A stretch of DNA of 64,000 nucleotides from NCBI RefSeq assembly GCF_000247815.1, contig NC_021677.1, forward strand, positions 43,064,864 through 43,128,863, given 5' to 3'. The notes under the pieces were generated by a model, which was not told the DNA's origin, made no database searches, and worked only from the letters and a program-made list of their open reading frames with translations. Positions 40,053 to 54,820 of the stretch are shown here, piece by piece; the stretch's first letter is position 1; the number at the start of each line of letters is the position of its first letter. Source of the stretch: Ficedula albicollis (lineage: Eukaryota; Chordata; Aves; Passeriformes; Muscicapidae). The position numbers and the translations under genes were made by a program.

Positions 40053-43000
40053 GGCTGATGATGGTCTAAGACAACTCTTCATGAAGTCAATCAATATTGT
40101 CGCTTTTTTTGTTTTATTATCCATGTTTCTGTATCCACGTGTGATATCTTGTTTTATGCTAAGATTACAGACTCCTTGGGTTCAAAATGTACTTTTTTTT
40201 CTGCACATGCACATTACTTGGCACAGAAGGGTTCTGGCCAATTGTAGAAATACCAAGTATGATACAAATAGAAGTGAAGCATCTAAAGCAAAATAGCACA
40301 AATCATGGTAAAGAATTACTGTTCTTACTCTGTTAGGAATATCTGTGCTACTCATTTTCCTATGTAAGTAACTTAAACTACTCCTTTTTAAAATGCATAT
40401 AAGTCTTGTGCAGAATATCAAGTCTGTAATTACATAGTGTTACAAAATCCACAGGAATTTCAGAATTACTTAGATTTACACATCACATGTTAAGAAACTA
40501 CAGAAGAGCTTGATAAGTGCAAAGATACCTTCTGTCTGTAGCACACACCAAGACACCTCCTGCAGTTAGGTAGTCTGAGTACTGCCAGAAGTATTTTAGA
40601 GCACAGTTAGAATAAATCAGCTGGGAAAATGAAGAGGTTTAGAAATACACAGTACATGTTCAGACCAGTGATGTGCTTCAGCTTTTGAAGATCCCAGATA
40701 TGGTTTATAGTTTTGGACAAACAACTAAGATAAAGGGAACTGAGAGAAAAATATTGCTGGAAATACTCAGTGGCACTGAAATTAGCATTTAAAATGTCTA
40801 TAAATTTATACTAAATTTCTGCAAGGCGGTAAAACTCAAGTCAGTGGAGGACAGCTAGGATTTGAGTGAGAAACAGTTGAGATATATGGCTGTATGCTAT
40901 ACTGCTGGGAATGTTCCTGTGATTCAGAGAAGGAAGTAATGAGAGCTGACCTTTTTTTCCTAACTGAAAATAATGGAGAAAGAAATTTTGATTTTTGTTT
41001 GTTTCAGTGAGTTGCAAATGGTGCTTGTGCTCCACTGCACCAAGAAGAAGCATTGATTTAACTTTCTTACATATGATTTTGTCCTGGATTTAAGTGCAGT
41101 CTGTTCAGAAGTGGCATGTGCTGTACTAATTTCTTGCTGCCTCTCAGGGCCCTGATACATCAGACTCTCCTGTGATAATAACATCCTCTCTGAAACTTCT
41201 GCTTTGCCCTGTTAGCTGCAAAGGCCTTAAAGACAAGCTGCTGGCTTTTGTGTGTGGTACAGTAAGACACCATGCAGACTGCTTCTGGGTGAGAGTCACT
41301 GTGCTGAGCCACACTGCATTCTTGCAAGGCTGTCGTGCTTCTTCAGGCTTACTTCATTACTTAGAGGTCCTGGAATCCCACATGTCCCTATTTGCTGATT
41401 TAAAGAGCAACTTCTGTTATTAATTAAGTACTTCAGGGATTTTTGGATTGGGAGACCTCTGTGAAAACAGGTTAAACTGACACTCATTCTCTTGTCTTCT
41501 GCTTCCATGGCAGCTGCTTGTGTGGCCAGAATTCTCTTTTATGGGTTGCTGTTCAAAGCTTTTTAGGAGACTCTCCATGTGCTTTTATGTGGCACATTCT
41601 ATCATCGTTCACAGCTGGGTCATTCAGTTTTCAAACAATTTGTGCAAAGTTAATTGCTAAAGCCAGTCTAGAGGTCATTCATCATGATACACATTTTCCA
41701 TTCAAAACACACTCAGTTCATCAAATCCAAGTGGAGAACCAGGTAATCTTCTGGAGGCCCTAGGGCAGGTCCCTAATATGTCTGGCCTATGGCATGGATG
41801 GCTGAGGACCCAGGATCAAAACAGTTTTCTTTGAAAAAGAGATCAGAACCCTTCTGGGAGGACAGATGGACTTGTGCTCTCCATGAGGAACCAGAAACTG
41901 TGAGCTCTGTTACATATCCAGGGTGTGCCTCAACTTTTTGAGATGTGGAAAATGACACTTGCCTAACCGTTCAAACTATAGCTTGTAGGTGACAAGAATA
42001 AATTACTTGTGGATATTTTCAGATATGATCTTAGAGACATAGAATGACTGTTTATGATTTATTATATGCAGACTGTTCTCTCTAGAGAGAAGAAGAGATG
42101 ATCTGTCCAATATCTATATGGAGAGTCCAGCCCATTGGCATGGCTTAGAATAAGGTTCTCAACCTTTATTTTTAACCATTAGGCTTTTCAGCCTTCTAAC
42201 TCTGTTTCCTGTTGAGGGTCCAATAATCTTGATTAATGTCTTTCCATAACGTGCAGCTCCAGGCTAAATCCTTCCTTACAGTGTATATCACAAAGGAAAA
42301 TGGCACAGAAGATTTGTCAGTCTAATTAGACTTTCACTGCCAGCAAGACAAATAAAATTGTCTCACCCTTGGTCTTGCCTAGGTACTTTCTTTTACACTC
42401 ATAGATAATAATTTGGTAGGGAAAGAAATTGGCCTTTAATTTGGTTTTTGTTTCTTATAAGTCACTAGTGACATTTTCATCCCAAGACTGCAAAGATCTA
42501 ATGAAAAAAGAGCTTTTGATGAGTCTCTGCTTTAAAGACTGACTTTGTTGGCTCATTGGCACAGCTGAGAATTACAAAGTCTGGCTCTTATCCCTTCGTA
42601 TTCGCTTCTTCCTTGTTTATTTTTTCTTAAAGAGGCCAAAGCTCCAAAATTTACCATGCTTCAGAGGGGAATCCCCTCTCCTATACCACACCCCTGCACT
42701 GCTGCAGTGACATTCACAAAATGGCATTTACTTATTCACAGTCACATCTCTTCTGTAATGATTAAATGGTAACGTGCTTTGAGCAGAGAAAGAAATCAGA
42801 TTTTGGAAGCAAGAATCCAAATGTTGAACATTGTCATGCAGACTTGTTCATGTAGGTTACAGTTACTAATTCAATAATACCAAGTGACCTCTAAATACTT
42901 TACAAATATGTAATGTAGAAATATATATAGTGCACACTGAAATACAGAATTGTTGGTGTGTAATGTAGTAGCTACCTAACCAGAAACATGTAAATGATAT

Positions 43001-43062
43001 GATAATGTTCTGTATGGGAAAGGCACAAAAATATTCTCCAAGTGAGTATTAGATGTGCAAAT

Positions 43063-43266
43063 GGCATGGTGTGTTTAAATTATATTTATTGATGTCACAT
43101 TCAGAATACTCAGATTACCTATGAAATTCGTATAATCTAAAGGAGAATCTTACATTTTCATGGTGGCATGGTGTGTTTAAATTATATTTGTTGATGTCAT
43201 ATTCAGGATACTCAGATTACCTATGAAATTCATATAATCTAAAGGAGAATCTTACATTTTCATGGT
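43063..43266. repeat. Two-copy tandem duplication, period 102
   Basis: Units starting GGCATGGTGTGTTTAAATTA lie at 43063 and 43165 and differ at about four or five positions (for example TTATTG/TTGTTG, CACATT/CATATT), so this is older than the 346-base one. Confidence 0.93.
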
Positions 43267-46200
43267 TTCATCCACTCTCAGAAGATAGTTGTGCTGCACT
43301 TCTGAAAGTGCCATAGGGAACCAGTTTTCTAGAATTGCCATAAGTGAGCTACAAGTACAGTGCCCATTCAAAAGAAGAATGTGATTTTGCTGTAATATTA
43401 TTTTTCCAGCCTATGTTCCTGAGTGCTGACAAGTACTGATGATGAAAGTAAACTCAGCCTTGTATTTCTGCTAAGCACAATTACAGTAATAAAGAACATT
43501 GTGCTTGTAAAACAGTTCATGCATATGCTGGGTATATGCTGTCATTTGTTGACATTACCAGCAGTGATATTGGAACATTTAGCTTAGTAGCCATTATTGG
43601 TTCCAAATAGAGATGCCTGTCTCATGACTCCAGGGGAGGGGTTTGACTGAATGTGTGTGGCAAACTTGAGAGCCAAAAATTGGCACATAGCATGATTTCT
43701 CAAAACAGAGCTTCCACTCATTCTTTGGATTAGCTGTTTTTATGTAGTAGCATTAACAAGTAGTCACTTCAGCCACTCTTATTTGTGTTTTGTTAGGATC
43801 CACACTGCCTTTTTATTTTTTCAGTCTAATGGTTTACAGAAGGTCTGAGTTGTCTCATTCATTTCTGAAAGCGTTGAGATTACATTCCCTTAACTTACAG
43901 GTCTGAGCAATCATTTGCATATTGCAGCAATATCTCAGCTGGTGTTTTTAACACAAGTACCCAGTTCTGTTCTCCTGTCAAATTTGGAAATGAAGATTTG
44001 GCCCAGCATCAAAGAGCATAAGCAGGGTAAAAGGGGGCAGGTCTAGCATTTTTCTAGAATTTCTGAATCTTTTTAGATTTTTCTCTGATACTTTGTTTTG
44101 TTTTGATCAAGAACTATTGAAATTTTTACTTTCCTTTGGGTGAACAAGCAGCACACCCTTTTCTTGAATAAAAGAATAGGAAGCTGAAATAACAGCTATA
44201 GTAAGCTGATATCTGCCTTCTTCAGGTAGGCAGGCATACGTTTCTCAGAAAGTAACATCAATATCATCAGTATGCAATTTTTTTTTTCAGAGCACAATAC
44301 TCGTGCTTTTAGACATGTCATTTACCCTGTCAAAAAGGATTCTTTAAAGTCACGTGAAAAATTATTTTCAAAATCTGATTAATACAGTGCTCAGGAACTA
44401 AAGCTATTCTAGTTGACCATGCATTTGATCCCAAGCCAAATGAAAGAATAGGACAAGTGTGTTGTTCAAGAAAGATGGTGCAGCAACAGGATATGATGAA
44501 GAGATCCAATATTGCAAAAGCAACTACTTGGAAATAAATGGAGTAGAATCAATGGTTATGGCTCAAATATAGTTGGAGGATTGGCTCATGTTTTGTTATA
44601 GTGTATCTGTTCCTCTTGCTATTTATATACTTCAGGGAAATGCCTAGAAGCTGCAGACATTGCCAGAATGCTTCCTGAACATATAGTTCAATTTTATTTG
44701 TTTGGTTTGGGTTTTTGTTTTTTTTTTTTACAGGACTGGCAGAGAGGTGGGAATATACCTCTTACCTTCTGTAGGTCATTTATTTCAGTGAATGCACAGA
44801 AATGGGAAACACATCTGTGCTGTTGTGACAGACCTGCTTTCTGAAACCCTCTAATTAATGCCTTGGATTTTCTGCAGAATGATGGTGTTGTTAGCTAACA
44901 GAAACAGAAGGATCTCTGCTAGTTTCTTTTTCAGCTCTTGGATGAGTTGTCTCTGATTTGCAAGATATGTCTGTCACAGTACAGCTCGTAAAAGTAGTGA
45001 TTAACAAGACAGGCTATACAACTGCCAATTCTTTATCTCCTCACTTAGATGGCATTTGAGTAGGTGGGATGTTGTTCATTTTGATTGCAAAATTACTTCT
45101 ATTATATTCTGAAAGATAAGAGTTTGTTTCCACAAAATTTCTGAGGAAAAATAAAGCCAAAGGAGTGAGAAACTGGATTTCAGTTTTCCTGGTAATGCAC
45201 AGGATATAAGTATTTCCCTTTTCTTACAGTGGATTTTTAGAGGAAAAGTTGTTATTTGGTGTTTGGTATTTATATTTAGTATTTGTATTTGCATACAAAA
45301 TATGTTGGCTTTTCACTCTTAAAATGACTAATAAAGGGATCCTCTTCCCTAATAATTACTTTTAGAGCTTTTGACTGGTGCTGTATTGCCCATTTTACTG
45401 TGTCTCAGATTAAGTGTTCTAAGGAAATTGATTTGTGGGTAAGGACAATTCCCAGGGAATACCAATAGTTTTATAATGGGCATGAATGAGAGTAGGAAAT
45501 GTTGAAAATTCTCTAATGGCTAAATGTATCAAAGTGGATAGAGAAAGGATGAATGCTGAGGGGCAGATGACTACTAAGATCCAAAGGATGAGCTACATCT
45601 CTCTCACAGAGATATGAGAAAGAACTAGTGTGATTTAGAGATGGAGAGTCACCTGGCCAGAACTGGTAGGCTGGTGGTTCTAGGAACTCTGTTGTGGAGA
45701 AGCAAAGGTTTTAGGAAAAGACAAGTTCATACTATATGGGATAGTAACCACTCTTCTACTTTTAATCTTTGCTTGGTTCCTCACTCCACGTTCCCTATGC
45801 ATAAAGTCTTTAATTTTTGCCAAGCTGGCTGGGACTCAGTTTGGTAGAAATGCTGGAAGTGAGATCTGAGGATCCATGGATTCTTCCATGGCAGTTGGAA
45901 GTCAGACAGAGCTGGGATAACTCACTTGTGCTCAGATCATTTAAAAATGCACCTCTTCCTCTCACTTGCAACAGTCCTTTTTTCATTAATGTTTGAAAGC
46001 AAGAAAACTCAGTAAAAAGAGTCAGGTCAGGTAAGGACAAGAAAATATTGTATGTTGTGTTCTTCTAATATCCAGGCAATAGCCTCAATGTCCAAGCCGT
46101 ACACAGAGATTTGCAGAAATAGCTTGAATTTAACTTGGTCATAATATCTCTTTTTTCCTGAAAGATGACCTCCAATGAAAGTATAAGGACAGGAATGATT

Positions 46201-47213
46201 TTAATCTGCGGTAACAATGGAGAACCAGTCCCGACTGCCTCCAACAGCATAAATATATAAAATGACAGATTATCCTGCGGCCTCCCTCCCTGCTGCCTGA
46301 ACACACACATACATTCTCAGTAGCACACAGCAAAATTCAAATTGGACTTTATCTTTTATCTCTTGTCCCAGTGATTAATGCTGCTCTTGCTGGGAGACTA
46401 ATCAAACGAGGGGAAATATGGAGAAAGAGGTATGTATTTCTTAGACTATTGTTATCAGTGTTATTATTATTCCTTTAATATATTATCCTTCTGTTAGAAG
46501 GGCTTAACGCAGGAAGCAAGAGGTAAGAGCAGATTTGATGGTGAGAAGATTAATGGGGCAGACCACAGCAAGTGGAGCACAAGCATCTTGCAGAGGGAGG
46601 TGAGCTGCCAAGCTGCTTTGGGGTTGCAGTACTTTAGCTGGAAAGCTAAAAGGCTGTGGCAGGCTGGATAAGGTCCTGAGCCCTGGCTACTGTTTTCTAA
46701 TCCTTACTCTATTCATTCAGCATCTGTCAAGAAACTTACTCTCTAAATGGTTCTTTTGTTTCCCATGTAGTAAAATAAGCCAAGTCCTTGGTCCGTCTCA
46801 CAGCCAAGTTCACAGGCTCAGTTCTGTTCTGATAGTTTTGGTAATACCTTGTAAATTCCATCAGGTTGTGTATTCCCTTTCCCTTCTCCCTGGTTCTTGG
46901 CCCAAGTCTTTCATAGTGGTATTAAGACCCTGAAGTTCCACCTTGATTCTAAAGATGTGTTCAGCTGAGAGCAGAAAATTTACTCTGTGCTGTGGTAAAA
47001 ACAGAAATGGATGTTTTGAATGCATATGACTTAGATTTGAGTAGGAGGCCTGTCTTATGGGTAGGATTGGATTCCAATTGTCTTGTTTCCTCAGGATCTT
47101 AAGAAAAAAAGACTTAAAGATGTGGTAATTAAGAGGTCAGACCTTCTTTTGTTTTCGCTTTGAGCAAAAGAATATAGAAAGGAATACCTGTAATAAAGGA
47201 ACATACTGGTTTG

Positions 47214-47556
47214 GGATCTTATCAATGCATACAAAACATCTTAAGGATGGCTGTCAAGAGGAGGGGGCCAGACTCTCTTCCTTGGTGCCAGTGACAGGGG
47301 GAGGGGCAATAGGCACAAACTGAAGCACAGGAACTTCTGTCTGAATAGGAGGAACTTGTTACTGTGCAGGTGGCAGAGGCTTCCCAGAGAGGCTGTGAGG
47401 TCTCTTTTTCTAGAGATACTCAAAAAATGCATGAACATGATCCTGTGCAACTCCTCAAAGTTAACCTGCTTTAAATTGGGGGGTTAAGGGGGGCTGGGGG
47501 AGATGGCCTTCAGAAGTCCCTTCCAACCTCAGTCATTTTGTAATCTGTGATATCTG
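47214..47556 (+). mobile_element. CR1 LINE 3' end
   Basis: The order of blocks is that of a CR1 tail: 'gggatcttatcaatgcatac', 'gctgtcaagaggagggggccagactct', 'gggcaataggcacaaactgaagcacagg', 'gttactgtgcaggtggcagagg', 'gatcctgtgcaactcct', 'gatggccttcagaagtcccttccaacctcag' and 'attttgtaatctgtga'. A G-rich stretch at 47475-47501 is a local change from the usual 'ggggttggactagatgatct' phrase. It is better preserved than the copy at 38281. Confidence 0.92.
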
Positions 47557-50114
47557 TTCTTTAGAAGCATTTTTGTGGTAGAGTCAGTATTCCTGGAGAC
47601 TCTATTTGATTACTTTTTGCTGTGGATGTATTAGCATAATGCCCTCAGAGTAGGTTCGGGACCTGCAAATATGTTTAGGGCCCAAATCTTATGCATCATT
47701 GTCTTAGCTCCCAATTGATTGCATTTAGGCAGCAGTTAATCCTCCTGTTCTCTGCTAAAGCAATGCCATTTGTATTAAAACTTATATGAGCACTCGAGTC
47801 TCTAGTGCCCAGATTTGTAGATTTGTTTCATTGTTATAAACATAGCCTCATTAGAGATATTCATAGAAAAGCAAGATAAAACTGATTCTGCTCTCCTCAT
47901 ACATGCCACTCTTCCACTCACATTTGTCCCATATATGTTCACATATGCTACTTAAGTTGTATATAGTTGTCTCAACTGACTAATGCATTGCCATTTACTC
48001 TGTCACCTGTCAGACTTGCATAATTAATTGTTGTTCTTAAGGTTGTGAGCAATGGCTGTTCAGGTGACTACTGCTGAGACCTGCTTGTCTTGTCTTGAGA
48101 TTTAGCAGTTAGTGAGAATGAAATTTAGAAATGCAGATAAGGTAGGCAGGTCAGAATACACAGCCTGTTTCCCTGGAGTCCCTGAAGGCATCCAGCTTTA
48201 AAAGCACTAGGGGAGGATCAGTGCAGCAGAGCTTATGGGCTTCCTTCAGAGCCAGGAGGGCAGCTGGTCCCACTCTGTAACAGAGCTGTGTGTGTGTGGT
48301 TGTTGGGAATCAGCAGGATTTCCAGCTGCTAGACATAAATAAGAATGCCAAGGTGGAAAGAGGGATGGGAGGGAGGAAGAAGGAGGGTTGTATGTTGTGC
48401 ATATGCCTCAGAAAGAGCCACTGCAGTGGGAGCCTCTCACGTAGAGGACTTCTTCCACCCCCACATCTGACTCATTCTGAGGTATTGTTGCTTGCCTGAA
48501 GATGAATAATTCTTTGGTGCTCAGATGGCTGATTACACGTTGTCCTGTTTATGGACTCAAGCACAGCAGAGAAATTTCTGCTTGCTTGGCTGTAACATTT
48601 GTTGTCCTGGCAAGAAGCAAGGACCACTTACAATCTGCTGTGAAAAGGCTTAGTATCTCCCTGGATGGCTCTCAGCTAATGTCCAATGCTTGCAAGTTAT
48701 TTATTTTGTCCTTTCTTAACTGGAGCTATGGGAATGGTGTTTGCATCTGCTCCATGTAATTCCTGGAGGAAAAGAAGGATGAAAGTTGGCATGAACTAGA
48801 CAGGAAGGTGAGAGCCTGGCAATGGATTGTTAAGGACCAGGATCTGCTATGTTGACTCTGGCCTTAGGAAATGGTGTATCAAGAGGAGTGAGTTGTTACC
48901 CCTGCAGTCTGTGACTTGCTCCTTTATGATGGTTTGTTGCACCACTTGAGATAGGTCTCTGTTTCAGATTCTGGGTCTCAATTGCTCTCTCCACAGGGCC
49001 AGGTTTCCTTTGGGGTGGCTTGGGAAGATCTGCTGCTGCAAGTCTTGGCAGGCACTTGTGCTCTCCTGCTTACTGTTGTAGTGGTGGATGTGAGGCATCA
49101 AGGGCAGCCACAGGGCTTCTACTGTGAGGGGAGAAATAAGGTGAAAGGATGGCAGTGTCATCACCTTTCCCCAAGAGATTTGCAGATTGAGCAAGGCAGA
49201 GGGTGTAAATAACAATTCAGAACGCTGAGGATTGTTCTAGAAGCAGAGAGAGGGAATAGCACAGGCTGGCTGTCCCTCTGCTTCTGTCAGGTTTGGTCAC
49301 TTGGAACTTACTATTTATCTTCTGTTCAAACCTGATTTAATGGCAGCTGTAGCTGAGGGTTAGGCGGATTTGAAGATTTCATTTTTTGAAACTATTTTCC
49401 TGTTGTTAGCTGTTCTTCCCTTGCTTTTTTTCTCTTTCTAAAGCTGAGAGGCAACTTCGTGGCAACGAAAGATGACAGTGGTTAGGCAGTGTGGTACCCC
49501 CCTTCTCCCAATAGGACATTACAGAGAAAACAAGAGGAGTAATTATTTTCCATGGGTAGAGCTAAGCTCCATCTGGCAAGTTACATTTGCAGTACCTGTC
49601 ATGTATATTGCCTTGGCATCTGAGAGTTTTGCAGCTCTTCTGCCAGTCACCTGCAATGGTCCATAAATTCAGACTAAGGATGTGGGTAGAAATAATGATT
49701 ATTAATTCAAAACACTTTTGTACTTTACCTAGAATTCAGAAATCCACTTGTTTATTTGATTTCTTTGAGACAGAAATTCTCATCTTTTATTAGTGTATTT
49801 TATTAATATCATGAATACATTATACTGTAGGACTATATGGAGTTCGACTAAGACTAAATCATAACTTCATCATGTTCCAAGTCTGGGCATTATTTAGCAG
49901 TCTTGTGCAAATTCATTCATAGATGGGAAACACGAGAAAAAAATCACTCCAGACCCCTGCCATTTCTCTTCCCTTTTGATGTCCAGGCAGACCCTTTAAA
50001 ATAAGAATAAAAAGTACTTGCTGAAATAGAGGAAGGCTGGTTTTTATTTTGAAGTAAAACTGAATAGATAACTTGTTTTGGTGGTTTTTTTCCTTATCAT
50101 TCAATTGATGAATG

Positions 50115-50207
50115 TTTCACTTTTACTCCTGTGAAAGTGTGGGTCTGGCAAATAAAATTTTCTTCACTTTTACTTGTGTGAAAGTGTGGGTCTGGCAAAT
50201 AAAATTT
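50115..50207. repeat. Two-copy tandem duplication, period 47
   Basis: TTCACTTTTACTCCTGTGAA and its near copy start at 50116 and 50163; the rest of the unit (AAGTGTGGGTCTGGCAAATA) is identical. Confidence 0.93.
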
Positions 50208-51739
50208 TCTGATTTGAGTCTTGCAGATAAAAACTATGATAAAAGCCATAATATGAATTATGGCCTCAAAGTTGTCAAAGATGTCAGTGGACAGGAGTGG
50301 CCATGCTCTCTGTTACTAGAAACAAATTATCTTTATTGGAAATCTTCATGTAAGAAAATCTAGTGGCCAGTTCCAAAAGAGTATATAATAATAGAAGGGA
50401 GGATGTGCTTGTTAACATTGATTTGCTTTCTGAAAATGCAAAGCGATATTTTAACAGAAAATTCATATCACTGAAGAGGGTGATCATAAGCACTTGTTAC
50501 TGGAAATTGTACATACATCCTGAAGGAGACACAGAGAAGTGTGGACTGTCCTTTAAGTCTGGTATGGTGTCTGTAGAGGGACTGCATTTTTTTCTATCAC
50601 TGCTTGCAGTCATTGTTCATTTAACCAGATCATGTTGTTCCAGGTGCCATTTCTGCTCTATTTAAATGTATCTGGCATGATTTTCCTCTGCACAGAACAG
50701 TGAAATTTGGGCTGCAGCCGACATGGCAGCATCAGAAAGCCAATTGTAACTTGATTGACCTTGTTTGGCATCAGACTGTATGCAGGAGTTCAGCCATTCC
50801 TGGTTCTGAATACAGAATTTGCATTCCTACTTGTGTGTAATTTGGGAAAACTAATTCAGTTGGTGCCTTTGACACAGTACCAGGTAGAGGGAGTTGACTT
50901 AACCATGCCCTTCAGCTTAAATCTTACTGGGTAGCACTGTGATTCTCTTTTTGTAGCAAGGGAAACAGGTGGATTTCCAACCTGTCTGCCCAAAGGCTTC
51001 GGTCTCTGGAATCGACCTTGTGGCACCTGCTGGACCATTGTGTATGCATGCTAACAGTAATGAAAACAGCTGTTGACAAGATTTCTTTATGAAGCGCCTT
51101 ACAAATTGTATCTAAGGATTGTTTGCTTTCATCACAGATACATAGTTAATTGTAGGTTAGCAGCTAATTATTGTTTAATAATGCATATCTAAGCCAGCAG
51201 TAGTGTGGAATGGCAATGAAGGATGCTTTCAACATGGCCATGAAGAAAGAAGCAAAACCAAACCAAAGCAGGATATAAATAACCAAGCTGCCATTACATC
51301 AGGACACCCCTAAAACTGATCGGTTTTAATATAGCCAAATGATCTCAGTAGGACCACTATCTCAACAATGGCCCCTTCTGACATGAAAAATTATGTCCAC
51401 GGATTAACGAGAATCTTCCCCATCTGCATTTCATGGCTGTACTTTGTATATAATGTTAACATGTACAAGCTCTTCTCATCCACAGAGACAGTAGGTGGAT
51501 TTGATTTTTTTTCTGATTCTTTTTCTGACAAGGAGCAACAGATATCTGGACAACACAGAAGCACTGTCCAAACTAAGTCTAAATTATCTCAGTTTAGGCA
51601 GTGTTAAATGTTCACCATATTAACTTGTCACATTGCTTATTGAATAGCAGGGAATGTTATCTATTAATTGGTTCACACATGACCTGACTTGATTGATAGG
51701 ATGTTATACTGCAACTGTCTTCAGAGGTAGCTGTCTTCA

Positions 51740-51879
51740 TGGGTAGCAAATGAACAGACAATGTAAGTGGCCAACTTCAGTGGCAGAATCAAAGAGATGG
51801 AAAAGGGGTTCATAGGTAGCAAATGAACAGACAATGTAAGTGGCCGACTTCAGTGGCAGAATCAAAGAGATGGAAAAGA
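51740..51879. repeat. Two-copy tandem duplication, period 73
   Basis: GGTAGCAAATGAACAGACAA occurs at 51742 and 51815, and the following roughly 50 bases match except one base (CCAACTT/CCGACTT). Confidence 0.93.
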
Positions 51880-54338
51880 TTCCATATTTGAGACTTAAAG
51901 ACTTTGCTTGCTGAATTTTGCCATTTAGTAGGTCATCGTTCACATGTGATCTGATCATTCCTTGGAGCTGCCTCCTGGCAGAGCTGGCAGATCAGGACAT
52001 ATGCTTGTGCCTGAGCTGCTGCAGGTCACAGCCTGTGCTGCAGTGCCAGCCCCCTTAGATGTGCAGGTTAGAGTGCGTGCTGGTTCCTGAAATGGAGCTG
52101 TGGAGGAATGGACACAAGGGGCTTCTTCACTGCCCTTGCTGCAGGGACAGTAACCTCTGGTGGGGATGCTAATGTCTTCAACCACTGCCACAGCAGTAAA
52201 GCAGGATGTCAGTCAGAAGCTTTTGTTCTAAACGAGGCTATTTCTTAATATGGCAAAGCTTTTCAATGCCCTTGCAAAGTGTTATTGAGGTTTCTCTGCA
52301 TGGCATTACATTCTGTACTGTGTAACGAAGACACAGATCCAAGCCTTTTAAAGGAATACAGTGCTTACTTCAGACAAATATTCTTTTTCCCCTAGGTGTG
52401 TTCACCTAATAACTTATTTCTTTGACTGCTCTTCCTTTTGTGACAGTTTGAAGTCCTTCTTGAACCAGTGAAAGATTTTCAATAGTTGTCAAGGGTTTTC
52501 ATTAAACTTACCTTTGGTTTTTCACCTCTTATAGTGATATCTTGCACCCTATGTTGGCATCCCATGAGAATTGCTTATTCATTACTCCTTCAGTACCAAG
52601 CTAACATCTTACGATTTCTGAGGAATTTCTTGCTCTTAAAAATAGAAGAGCCAAGGGAAACTAGTTACATGGCCAGGAATGCAAGTTTTTTATTAAAATA
52701 CACCTTGAGTGGCAGGAGCACCTGCATGGTCTTTTCACTAAGGCTGAGATTCTTGCTGTGTTGTTTAAGGCTTCTGTAAAAATGATGAGCTCACATGTAC
52801 TCTCCAGGCTTTACTGTGTCATCTGTTTCTGCAGACCTGGAAAACAAATCAAACCATTCATGTCAAACTCTGGATTTTTTTCTTCTAAAATAAAAAAAGG
52901 CTTTCTGAGTTGTGGAGCATTTCTGAATGACCTCTGCTGTGCTTTCTGAAGCTGCTCTTCTGTGAAGTGTTTATGTGCACTCAGTGGCAGCTGTCTCCCC
53001 CACAAAGAATTCACAGTCAATTTGTTAGACTGCCAGGGCTCAGACTTAACCTCTTCTGTCTCAGCTTGCATGTTCTGGTTTTGGTATTTGTTTTTTCTCT
53101 CCACTATCTTGCCATTACATCACACCATGCCACACCATCTTTCTCCTTCCTCGTGCAGTTAGCTTTTCATGGCTCCTTGCTGCTTCTTCAGTGCTTCCAT
53201 CTTTTGCTTGTTTTAATGCCAACTGAATGCAAACCTAATATACTGATACAAACTCCCTCAGATGGAGTTGCTTTTATGATTCTCACAAATGCTAGAGGCT
53301 CTGTAACATCTCTGCCCCCTCTGAACAGGGTGCACCCTTACATTTCCAGCAAATTTGCAAAGTACACAGAGGACGAAGCTCTTTCCTGGGACAGTGGGAG
53401 GCACCTGCCTTGCAGGGCTTAGTCTGAATTTGGTCAATGGGCTTAACAGACAGTAGCTGAGCCCATGAAAGAGCCAGGAGGTTTCTGAGGACGTTTTTAC
53501 CTTCCCAGTGCACCTGCTCATGAATTTTGTGTCTGTGTGTGTGCTGTATTTCTTTTGGATTCTGTCCCTAGATGTTGATTCCCAGAGAATGAGGAGTAAC
53601 TTGCCTTAAACTACTATCGTGGCTCAGACTCCTGCAAGCACTGTTTATGAAAATACTTAATCCTCTCAGGATGTTTATTACTCAATTAGCCATGGTAATA
53701 CAGCAGTACATTTCAGAAAATATAAAATACTGGCATTTATTTGTTTAGAATCAGTTGCTTTTTTATTTGCCTAGCCTTGGTTTTGTTTTACAAAACTACA
53801 TAAATGGAACTCTCTGGTCAATCATACCTGTTGTTTGCCGTTTTCTGTAATCCAGTCCATGAGAACTGGCAGCCTAAAATCCATTGTATATGGGAGAAGC
53901 AGGTTAAGACAGTCTTCATTAATCTCTGTACTTCTGTCCAGAATGCTCTCACCCCCCTCTAAGAGATAACTTTAAGGTTGAGTCACATGTAACTTCGTAC
54001 CAGTGTAGTCACACCTGTGACTATGGAGTGGTGACAACCTCTAGCTAGGTATAGCTAGCTATAAATTGAAATAATCTTGCTCTCTTCTTTCAAATCAGAA
54101 TTAAACAAAACATAAATTGTCCAATAACTACACAAGAGAAATAATGAGAATGAATGCTGAAGCAAGCTTCTAAACTAGTTGTTACTTTATACTAGCCTAC
54201 TACTTCTTCTTTTTATGCACTGGTTTGAGGAGCAATGACAAACTCAATATTCAGCTTGTAAATGTCCTCTGCCCCTTCATGATGATCTAAGATCTACATG
54301 GTATGGGTTGCTCAGTGCAGCCCTAAGATGTTTTTTTT

Positions 54339-54497
54339 GGTAAAGCAGGACTTCGTTTCACTCTTGAAGTAAAGTCAGAACATAATTACTTTGATTACTG
54401 CAGAAATGTTTACTTTTCTGTTGGTAAAGCAGGACTTTGTTTCACTCTTGAAGTAAAGTCAGACCATAATTACTTTGATTACTGCAGAAATGTTTAA
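54339..54497. repeat. Two-copy tandem duplication, period 84
   Basis: GGTAAAGCAGGACTTCGTTT-type units start at 54339 and 54423, with two visible substitutions. Confidence 0.93.
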
Positions 54498-54820
54498 CTA
54501 TAATAATCTGGGATGATGACAATTGTTGTCCCTTCGCTGCCTGAAACTCGCTAGTGAGAACTTCCTTTCCATTGAGGGGAATGGCTCTTTGTGCAGGCAG
54601 GCTGTGCTCTGACATTTGCAGCTTGGGTGGGAACCCCCAGATTTTTTCTGGATTGATGATACTCAGTGTATTTGGGTTTTTTGACTTCTTGTTTTGCTTG
54701 TTTTTTCTTTTCAAGAGGACAGAGACTTTTCTGGAAGATAGTTATTTCTGAACTGACACAAAGGTGCAGAAATTGCCTTAACCTCTCAAAACTTCCCTTT
54801 GTTATCACCAGTCTTCTGAA

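Noticed and set aside
52967..53422. 151-codon open frame on +
   Set aside because: No recognisable family, low-complexity leucine-rich start, no splice or promoter context, overlapping ORFs in other frames; expected by chance in 64 kb.
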